Positions 30,647-39,841 of a stretch of 47,075 nucleotides of DNA are shown in pieces (position 1 is the first letter of the stretch; every line of letters starts with the position of its first letter). The notes under the pieces are model-generated. The model was not told the origin of the DNA. It searched no databases and saw only the letters and a list, made by a program, of their open reading frames with translations. The DNA comes from Porphyra umbilicalis (Eukaryota; Rhodophyta; Bangiophyceae; Bangiales; Bangiaceae). The translations under genes and the position numbers were made by a program. The stretch covers positions 1-47,075 of the forward strand of contig KV919214.1 of the NCBI GenBank assembly GCA_002049455.2, read 5' to 3'.

Positions 30647-31888
30647 TCATTCGCCATTGCGGCGACGCGACGAGCGACGCAACGGCGTCGAAGAATCGAG
30701 GCCGATGCTACCCGCTGATGCCATGGTGAACTCAGGCGTGAGGGCTGTCGTCGGGACCCCATCCTCCATACAATCACCCCCACTGACGGTGACCCCTTCC
30801 CCGTTGACGTCCTTGGCGCTGCCCTGCACGCCCACATTTACGTGTGCTGCGTGACCACGCCCCTCCTGCGCAACGCCCGACACCTCATCGTCTTCGACCG
30901 TCTTGAGCGCGCGTCCGACTTGATCGTGCATCGCGTTCTCCTCAACGCCCGTGGCTCCGATGCCCGTGGCCGTCTTGCGCGCGAAAGATGCGCGACCGCC
31001 GTTACCACGCAAGACGGCGGGCACCTCGCCTCTCTTGACCTTGTTGGGCGAGCGGTCCCCTTGACCGTGCCCCATCTGCCGGAATCCAGCAGCCCTACCG
31101 CCTCCGGTCTCCTCGCTCTAAAATCCGAATTGTTCTTGCTGCGCCTCCCCGACGCCAACAGCGCCCTCGTCCTCAGTGACGTTGAGGAGGCTTGAAGTGT
31201 TGCGTGTAGCAACGCTTGGTACCGTCGACCTGGAAGCAGTGGACTCTACGACACCAGTGCTTGCCGCCAACGATGGAGGGCGTTGCGTGCCTCCTTGTCC
31301 CCCCGCACCCGCACGACTGCCACGTTGGCCGTCCCCCCCGGACCGCTCACATGACCACACCCGCTTGCGGCCTAGCGGCAGCCGGGATTGAGCACGGCTG
31401 CGCGCCGCAGAACTTGGGAGAGGCGAGGGAGTAGTGCTCACACCAGGGGCCCGTTGGGCCGCGACAAAGCGCGGCTCGTATGTCCCGCGATAGACGTAGA
31501 GCCCACTAGCACAGGCGTGCACGCGGCGTGGGTTGTACTCTGCTAGGTGCGTCAAAAACGCCGACTGCACGCTCTCGACGGCCGCCAAAGAACTGATAAA
31601 GAAAGCGGCGTACACACCGCCCAGGCGCCGTGGAACTTGTCCAAAGATGAAGATCTCGGTTGGTCCGTCCTGCGCAATAGCAGGGTGGAACTCGACTTCC
31701 TTGCCAAAGCTCGCCTCGACAACCACAGTGAGCCCAGAATCCTTGAGGTCAGCGACGTTGACAATGACACTCACACGTTGCGTCGGTCCGGCGGCGGGGC
31801 AGCGGCCGCTCCACGGTGAGACAATGATGATGCCCTCTGGGTCGCGCAAGGTAACGGGCACGTGAAGGGGGATGGTACCGTCTGCCAT
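30647..31888 (-). pseudogene. Unrecognised gene with an in-frame TAG
   Basis: From an ATG at 31888 the frame encodes a well-ordered N-terminal part: MADGTIPLHVPVTLRDPEGI, RVSVIVNVADLKDSGLTVVV, IFIFGQVPRRLGGVYAAFFI, then a disordered Ser/Arg/Gly region. It ends at TAG (31118-31120), giving 256 residues. The same frame then stays open for another 157 codons (SEETGGGRAAGFRQMGHGQG, ALKTVEDDEVSGVAQEGRGH) to the stop at 30647, with the same composition. Either the gene ends at 31118 and the rest is chance, or a CAG-to-TAG type change truncated a protein of about 413 residues. I recognise no family. It is co-oriented with the Helitron RepHel gene and lies just past its 3' end, so captured cargo is possible. 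Confidence 0.4.
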
Positions 31889-32669
31889 TGTTGAACCGTG
31901 AACCAGGGAAAGAGCCGTGCGAGGTGCGTCACGAAGTGTCATGGCTCCAGAGGCAGGCCGGGACCGAACAGGCAAACGACTGCCCAAGGAGAAGCAAAGG
32001 GGTATGCAACACGGACGCGGCGACTGTACTCTTCTTCTCAAACGATGCAGCGCGGCAGTGCTTTGACGATGAACGCACGGTACGCGCTTCTGTGCGGCGT
32101 GCCACACAGTCCCATCGATGCCATAGCATGCCTACCAACAGTCTGGTGCCGACACTCGCGCGCCATCCAGGGTAGCCGGTCAGCTGTGCACGTCTCGGAC
32201 GATCACCCGAGTATTCAACAAAAGTGGGTTTCAGTAACTTCCCACACTGATATCGCCAGCAAACACGATCTTTTCCGAAACGAGCTGCGTCTCCGCATCC
32301 TGGAGGGGAGTAAATATGAAAAAATGCAAGGGCCCCGCTCAATCACCCCCGAGTTTGCTGCGGAAAGTCACTGTGATGTATTATGTTGACGTGCCAATTG
32401 ACTGCTTTGATTCAGGACACTCGGCGCTTGAAAATGAACTCCCCAGTAGCCCATTCGACTCATTGCAGCGTGTAGCCCGCACTCGAATGCTCCTTCTGTC
32501 TACGATGGTCTCCCTCATGCGCCATAGCAACAGAACCTAAGCAGCTCGTCAAACCGTGCAAGTGCATCCTGCAGAGAAGCCCATGGACTGCGGCTCCCAG
32601 CATGCGCGTGCACCAACTCAACGGCCAAGCAAAAACAGCAGAGGCAGCATGCGATCTGTTCATTGTTAC
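31889..32669. other. Region downstream of RepHel; Helitron 3' end expected here or beyond
   Basis: No conserved gene seen. On the minus strand a small stem (CTCGG..CCGAG, near 32193-32210) is followed after about ten bases by CTGA, loosely like a Helitron 3' terminus, but the next base is C rather than the T normally found at Helitron insertion sites, so I do not call an end. Confidence 0.35.
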
Positions 32670-35648
32670 TCACGTAGCAAAACATTCCTCCTCAAAGCGC
32701 GCCATCGTAGATGTACATAGGCCCTCCAAGCGTGCAAGCTCGTTCATCAACGTGACAGGAGGTTTGAAGTACACCACGTCACGAAGCGTGAGGGAGTGAA
32801 GGAACACCGTGCGCATTGCCAGCTTAGTGCGCGATGACGCGACGAAGAGTCCGGTCTTGGGCGACTTGGTCCTGCCGCCACGGAGCCTGCTGATGGCTGC
32901 TGCAAGCAATGTCAAACCCTGCACCTTTTGCACCGTGATGGCGCACGCCGGAGTGATGGGAAACTGCGACAAGGTGACCGACACACCCCTGCCGCCCGGC
33001 AGTCGAACGACACCGCCGCCCAGAAACGGAAGGAGAGGGAACGCATCCACTGGCATGCCCGCTGGGTGAACGAATTGCGCCGAGAAATCTTGGCCAGGCA
33101 CCTGCGCCCATATCAGCTCTGCAGGTTCTGACGCCAGGTCGAAAACGGCATCGCCAATGTAACGTCGCGCAAAGGTGCAGCTGGCCGAGAACTGCGCCAG
33201 GATAGGGTAGCATAATGTGCCGTTGGCAACCTTCAGCGCCACCAACACGTTGTGGGACACCATGTACGGCATGTTGTGCACCACCGGAAGGACGGGCATC
33301 ATCTTGTGTACGTCATCAAGCGCAAACACCTCCTCCACGGTTGATGCCGTCAGCTGCACTCGGTTCCTGACCGCAGGCAGATAGCCGGGGATTAACACCG
33401 GCCGCATGTGGACGTCGACGTTGCGCCTCGCCGCAGCCGCTACGACTGACCATATGATGTCGTAGCGTTTCTTGTTGGTGGCCACAATCACGGGGCAAAG
33501 AGGTGGAAGAGCCGAAGGCGCGCCCGTGTCGGGCGCATCAGGGGCCTGCTCGGCGACCAGCTGCTCAGAAATCTCCCGCAGTCGATCGGACGACCCGATC
33601 AGACTCGACAGGAGTGCGCTGTCGGAGAGAGTCAGTGCGCCGACTCGCATGCGGCACAGCACCGCCTTCCACTGTGGATCGGCCACGGCCCGCATGTTTT
33701 CGGTCAGAATGATGACCGTGTCAAAAGTCTTGTAAAGGTTGTATCCGGAGAGCTCGGCAATGCCCTTGACGCCCGCTTTCTTAGACGCCGTGTACAGTGG
33801 CTGACCGGCCACTGGCGGCAGTTGAGTGAAGTCCCCGCATAGAATCATGTGCATGAGCCCAAACGAGCCCTTGACCTCCTTGGCCATCTCGACTCGGTCC
33901 GACACGTCCAGCAGCATCTCCTTGTCCATCATGGACATCTCGTCAATGGCCACGAGCTGGCATGGCGCCCATTCCTTGGTGAGCTGGTCCTTCTTGGCCT
34001 TAGAAATGTGCTTGCTTGATCCAGAGCCGTCCCCACCCCCCCTTGGCCTCATTCCCGTGGCTGAGTGCACCGTCCGACCACCGATGTTAACCGCCGCTAT
34101 CCCAGTGGGTGCCAGTAGCTCAAGAGCTTGAGGCTTTAACCATGACTTGCAGAGAGTCGTCAGACACTCCAAGATGCGGGACTTGCCCGTGCCACCCTCC
34201 CCGTGCAGTATCATCCGCAAAGGCTCGTCGTCACAAGCGAGACCGCGAAGGCCGTTCTTGAAGCCGAGGAGCAAGCGGTGCCCGATAATGCAAAACGCTA
34301 CATGCTGCCGCCGGTTGAGACATGCACCAACAGAAACAGCTTCAAGGGAGAGGAATGTCCCAGCGGCGAACTCGTCCTCGGCATTCAGGACCTCAAACCC
34401 CGACAGCTGGTCACGCCGCCGCCGCCTGCGCATGGCGTCCGCAAGCAGCTCGACCGTCACGATCCTTCCTCCGCCTTGACCGTAACTGCCTCCGACCAAA
34501 ACATCACCTTGCGCGCTCTGCGACACGTCCTCGGCTGCGTCAACGACAACGGCGCCTCGGCGAGACGCCTCAATTGCTGCCACCACGTCGGTGACGACTG
34601 TACGCGCCGCGCTGGTTGACACTAGGGGCTGCCGTCCCATGGCGGCGCATACGCCGCGCAGACCGGCAATTTCGCATGCCCTGTGGACGTCGTCCGATGC
34701 GCTCTCGACTCGTAGTCGCCGACTCACCCAGGCGTCGCTCATGCCTGCATTCATATCTTGCGAGGCACACGGCGAGGAGTTGTTCAGCTGCTCGGTCCTA
34801 CCCTCGTCGTCACTGGCATCCACGAGCCCTTCTCCGTCCTCGTCCTCTCCCCCAGCACGACCTAGCTCTTCGCGCCCAAAGACCTTGTGCAGCTCGTCCC
34901 GCTGCTTCTCGGCGCTTGCCTTGGCCGCTGCCTTGGCGACGTAGTAATCCTGCGCGTTTGTCAACACGCGTTGCGATGCGGTGAAGTACTCCCCGTCGGC
35001 ACGCTGCTCCCACAGCTTCAGGCTGGCCAGCAGCGCCCCCTCGCCTGCCGCCACCGTGAATCTTGTGCGATAGGGGCAGAACAGCAGAAGGACTACCAGA
35101 GCGTAAAACTCACTGGCTTCCCGCTCCTCGCTTGTGTCCGGCGCGTGCTCAAAACCGTGCTTGTCAGGAATGAGAGGACCAATGACGTCGGGCACAAAGT
35201 GCTTCCGCCGAGCCACGATGCCATGGGTGCCGGATTGCGGATGGTCGGGCCGGAAGGGCATCGGCTTGCGCCCGCCCGAGACCTCCAAGCCGGCATCTAC
35301 ACCATTCAAGGTGCCACCTACGTGCACGCTCGCTGCCTCGCTGCTGCTACGGCCGCCACGGCTGCGCTGCAGCAGAACCTTCTCGTAGCGCGCTACGAAC
35401 CAGTAGTGTGGCACCGCCTCCAACTCGAGCGGCCGGTGGCGATAGTCATCGGTTGCGGAGGAGAACACGACTTGGTTGTCACGAGAGTCCACCACGCACT
35501 CGTAGGCGTCCCGCTTGTACACGGCGATTGATTGACCGAGAAGCAATGGGGCAAAACCATGAGACGCGTACATACCGTCGCCGCCGAGCAAGTAGTGAGC
35601 CGCCAGGGGTGCGGCAATCTCCTGCGTCTTAGTGGCTGCATGCACTAA
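32670..35648 (-). pseudogene. RepHel, PIF1 helicase part (3' piece)
   Basis: Encodes the post-Rep region (LAAHYLLGGDGMYASHGFAP, LLLGQSIAVYKRDAYECVVD) and a PIF1-family helicase: Walker A ILHGEGGTGKSRIL (about 34170-34215), LLAPTGIAAVNIGG, Walker B LVAIDEMSMMDKEM (about 33915-33960), CGDFTQLPPVAG, ILTENMRA, and motif VI region ITVQKVQGLTL followed by TGLFVASSRTK. The last motif departs from the usual YVALSR. The helicase unwinds the donor strand during rolling-circle transposition. The frame stays open past 35648 into the inserted element, but that part is not Helitron. After removing the insertion and one TAA copy, this piece is out of frame with the Rep piece by one base, so the gene is broken. 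Confidence 0.9.
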
Positions 35649-36044
35649 GAGCATTCCCACCAATGTCGGGCCAACGGTCTGAAACGGTGAAATGAAACCG
35701 CTACGTGTGGCCCTGCGAGTGGTCAGTTGCCAACGGGCCAACGCGTTGCCAACGGGCAATGTAATGGGTGAATCAGAGTGGGCTACCTTTCGAAGATCTG
35801 AGCGCCGTTGGCCTCGACGTTGTTGGCCGCACTTCGTGGTTGCCAACGGAGGACACGTATCAGCGTCGTCGCCAGTATCGAAATGAAGAGGCGTCCGTCG
35901 AATACGTGCCGAACATGTCACGGAAAGCGTGTGAACGGAGCCCAAACCGCCCAAATCAAGGCAATCTAGCGAGACACGTGGAGGCCCTTCGGTACCAATT
36001 CGGTTCGAATTCGCTCGAGTGCGTGACGTGTGTTGGGGTCGCAC

Positions 36045-37099
36045 CCCCTCAGGTTTTGAAAGGCCTTCGAGGCTGAGTCATGCCGGTCAAACGGTCACCT
36101 TCAGCCATCGTGGCCTGCCGATTAGCGCAAAGGAGTGGCGCAAGTGCTGTCTACGTGCCCCCCTCTACTGTGTGCATCCCACCCTTTGCTGACTGGGGCG
36201 GTTTCAAAGGATCTGGCACGCCCGCTCTCAGGGCTGTGATGCCCCAAAGTGGCCAAGGCTCGGCCAGAAAGGGTCAATAGAAGGCAGCGACCCACAGCCA
36301 GGGACTTTTGAGTGCGTGTTTGTGCGCTTGTGTGGTCGCGCTCTTCTGTTGTGGGCACTGCAGGCAGTTGTAATCGTGGAAGCGTTGACAGCTCAGGAAG
36401 TAGGCTGACTGCAGAACCGTGCACTGGCTCGCCAATGCATGAACGTTGACGCCGGCTTTCACAGTCCCACCTCTAGCCCCACCGCGGCCGCACCTCCAAG
36501 AACGGCACTACCTCACACCCAGCCCCCTACTTCCGCCCACCCCGAAGTCTAACCCTGCCCCTCACGACCACCCGAGCACCCCCACCAATCGACAGCAGCA
36601 AGAGGCGCTCGCCAGCCGACGACGCGCGCACCCTCCCCCCGAGCCTGCCTGCGCCGCCCGCCGACCCGGTGCGCGCGACCCTCCCCCCAGGTTGCTCACC
36701 CTCTCAGCCACAACGCATGAACAACCCAGCGGCCAGGGCACGGACCACAGCTCCCGACAGGGTGCGGCGGACCCCTGCGCACGGTGGACGGCACCGGGCC
36801 GTAGCCCCCTCCAGCGGGCATGACCACACAGGCACGCGGACGTGGTTGCTCTTGGTGACACAAGCCCTTCAGCGCACGTCGGCCGCCAGCATGCGCCCCT
36901 CGGTCGCCGCCGGCCTTGTCACCTCTGTGCCACAAATCCCGCTGTACCGCATTTGCTGTGTGGGGTATTGCTGTCGCATGAAAATTTGCAGACCTTGATA
37001 GTAAAATGCCCAGAGAAGAACATTATTTGAGTGGTTATCTGCCGGATTCCGGACATGTCATTGGCCAAGACTGCTGTTTCTGGCACAATTATTATTGTT
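36045..37099. other. Left interior of the TIR element
   Basis: AT-balanced to GC-rich sequence with no recognised gene. Proline-rich open frames at about 36446-37000 are not supported by any conserved feature. Confidence 0.4.
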
Positions 37100-39290
37100 C
37101 ATATCGGCGAAAATTCTCAAGTGAGAAACTGCACCGAACAAGCTCGACCTGTGAGGTGGGAGTTTGACGAATACAATACTTTCGGGGGGGCTGCCGCCGT
37201 ACGTTGACTTTGCGGATGCTACAGCGGCAGCGACCCCACAGAGTCGGCGACTGCAGGTGGCAGCCGTGGGGAGGGCGGGGGCGGCCGCAGACGGCGGCGC
37301 TGGCGGAGGGTTTTTGTGGGACAGGGCCGAGGGAGTAGTGGGGGTGGCGGGGGACGGCGGCGGGGGACGCAGCGCGAGAGCCCTTCGCGGCGGAGGGGGT
37401 AGCGAGGGATGGCGGCGGAGGAGTTGCGCCGGCGGAAAACGGCAGCGGGAGCTGTGAGGCGGACGAGGGCAGCAGTCGGCGGTGGCTGTCGGCGCTGGCG
37501 GCGGGGCCGGCGACGGTGTGGGCGGCGGTCCGTGGTGGCAGGGGAAGAAAACGGCGTCGGCGTGGACGGGGGCGGCGGTCGGCGCGGGCGGCGGCGGGGG
37601 CGGCTGTCGGCGGCAGCGGGCAGAGCAGCGGCGTCGGGGGCGGCTGTCGGCGGGGGAGGGGGGGGCGGCGACAGCGGACACGGCAGTCTACGGCGGCGGG
37701 GGCGGCGGAGCCGGCGTTGGCGTGTGTGGCGGTCCGCGGGGGCCGGCGGAGCAGCGACAGCAGAGACGGCGGTCCGTGGTGGTGAGGGGCGCAGACGGCG
37801 CCGGGGTGGATGCGGGCGGGAGCGGGGGCGGCGGTCAGCCGGGGAGACGACGGTGGTGGCCGCAGTTGGCGGCGGCGAAGATGGCAGCGACGGCCAGATC
37901 GGCGGTCGCCGGCGGCGGGGTCGGCGGAGCCGGCGTTGGCTGGGGCGGCTGTCGGCCGGGGCGGCGGCGGGGGCGGCTGTCGGCGGCGTCGGCCAGAGCG
38001 GCGACGGTGAAGGCGGCGGTCGGAGGGGGCGGGCGGAGCGGCGACGGCAGAGGCGGTGGCCCGTAGCGGCGCGCGGCGCGGACGGAGCCGGCGTGGATGG
38101 GGGCGGGGGCGGGAGCGGCGGTCGGCCAGGGAGGCGGTCGGCAGCTGTGTCGTAGGGGGCGGACGACGACGGCGGCGACGGGGTCGGACGGCGACGGCGG
38201 GGACGGGGGCTGGGGCGGACGTGGCGGTCGACGGAGCTGTCGGTCGGCGGGGGTGGTGACGGCGGCCGGCGGCGGCGGCGCTGGGGGGCGCCGACAGCGG
38301 GGGCGGCGGTCGGAGGCGATTGTGCGGGGGGGGGCGACGGCGGGGGCGGCGGTCAAATGTGGCGGCGGCGGGGGCGAGCGGCGACGGTCGGGTCGGGGGC
38401 GACGGCCGTCGGCGGCGGTGGCGGGAATGGCGGCATGAGCGGCGACGGCGGGGGCGGCCGTCGCCAAGGGCGGGGACAGGGGAGAGGGCGGGGACAGGGG
38501 AGAGGGCGGGGACAGCGAATGGTGGAAGCGGCAGTCGGCGGGGGCGGTGACAGCGGCGGTCGGCGGCGGCAGGCGAGGCAGCGACGGCGGGGGCGGCTGT
38601 GGGGGTGGCGGCAGGGGGGCCAGCCGCAGACGGCGCCGGCGGCCGACAGCGGCGGGGGAGAGGACGGCGGCGACGGAAAGGGTGGTGGCAGCAGGCGGCG
38701 TAGGAAGAGACGGGGGGGGCTGCCGAGGACGGTGGTGGCGGCAGGGTGAGCGGGGGCGGCGGCGGCGGACACCGACGGTGGCGGCCGACGGCGGTGGGGG
38801 CGGCGGCGGAGGAGCGGGCGGCGCCTGGCGGCGGCGGCGGTGAGGGCGGCGGTGGTGGCGGGTGCGAACGGCGGCGGGGGAGGGGGAGGGGGTGACCGAC
38901 GTCGGCGGCGGAGGGGGCGGCGGCGGTCACGGAGGCGGCGGGTTCGGAGACGACCGACAGCTGCGGGGACGGCAGCAGCCGGGGGTGGCGCGGCCGACGG
39001 CGTTGGGGGCGGCGAGGACGGCCGGGATTGCAGTGGGTGGGGTGGGGGTGGCGGCCGTCGGCGTGCCGGGGTGGTTGTCGCGGTGCCGGCGGCGGTGGGG
39101 GCGGCCGTAGGCACTGCTGGAGGCCACCGCCACTGCCGGTCGGTGCGGGGAGGGGAGGGGGGGGCGGGCGCGCACCGGTGCTGGCCATGGCCGCCACGCA
39201 GGCTCGCGTGGCGGCCGCAGCGGCCGCGTCGCAGCCTGAGGAGGGTCTGACGCGGGGCCCGTTGACCCCGCCCCGCCTCGTGTGCCCCCT
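37100..39290 (+). repeat. CGG-rich degenerate tandem repeats inside the TIR element
   Basis: More than 2 kb of G-skewed plus-strand sequence composed of GGCGGCGG runs and partial longer repeats (for example GGCGGAGCCGGCGTTGGC near 37705 and 37923; GGGGACAGGGGAGAGGGC repeated near 38470-38515). Long open frames occur on both strands because stop codons are rare; the minus-strand product would be Pro/Ala/Arg-rich. I see no conserved domain. Confidence 0.7.
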
Positions 39291-39590
39291 CAATAGCCCA
39301 GATCCCATTGTTTGGCCAGTGTCGGTGGAATCGCGCCGCGTTTCCGGCGGGCCCGAAAGCGCGTTCGGCGACGCGCCACCGCATGATAGATACGTGGCAC
39401 TCCCCAACGATCCAGACCCTTGGCCCGAGCTGGCACGCGGCCGTCCACTTCCGAGAGGTATCATATTCCATCCGTGGGTAGCTGTCGAAACAAAAATATG
39501 ATAAATCGGTCAATCTGAGGACAATATGAACTGCCACATGTCACTCATTTAACCCCGTGAAATCGCGATGGACCAATCAGAGCACAGAAC

Positions 39591-39661
39591 CCGTTGGCCC
39601 CAGGGCCAACGAGTTGCCAACGGAGGCTCCGTTGGCAACTCGTTGGCCCTGGGGCCAACGG
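39591..39661. repeat. Perfect 71-bp palindrome (35-nt arms, 1-nt centre)
   Basis: Arms 39591-39625 and 39627-39661 are exact reverse complements around G39626. Each arm starts CCGTTGGCCCCAGGGCCAAC and carries several GTTGGC/GCCAAC copies. It would extrude as a cruciform or fold as a long hairpin. It lies in the right subterminal region of the TIR transposon. Confidence 0.95.
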
Positions 39662-39841
39662 CTCCGACCCCGAATCGGACGCAAGTACATTCGCGTTTTA
39701 ACTCGCTTGACCTCCGTTGGCAACGCCGCGTGCACGTTCGACATTGTTACCCGCCCCGAGAACTGGCCAACGGCGAATTTGAGACACGCTTCTGCAACGT
39801 GTGCCCAATATGGCGTTGGCCCGACATTGGTGGGAATGCTC

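Larger units (their letters stand above)
35649..39841. mobile_element. 4193-bp TIR transposon inserted in RepHel (PIF/Harbinger-like, non-autonomous)
   Basis: Ends are 28-bp perfect inverted repeats starting GAGCATTCCCACCAATGTCG and ending with its complement at 39841. TAA flanks both sides (35646-35648 and 39842-39844), a 3-bp duplication as in PIF/Harbinger elements. Both subterminal regions are rich in GTTGGC/GCCAAC copies, plausible transposase-binding sites. A perfect 71-bp palindrome sits 180 bp from the right end. The interior has about 2.2 kb of CGG-rich repeat. No transposase domain is visible, so it should need a helper. It separates the Tyr motif of Rep from the helicase of the host Helitron. 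Confidence 0.85.

Noticed and set aside
32170..32215. A minus-strand stem followed by CTGA as a Helitron 3' terminus
   Set aside because: The stem is only five to six pairs and the following base is C, not T; no second copy in the window to confirm it.
37092..39464. A 790-codon minus-strand Pro/Ala/Arg-rich frame
   Set aside because: Open in all frames because the DNA is CGG-rich; no conserved segment and it lies inside a transposon.
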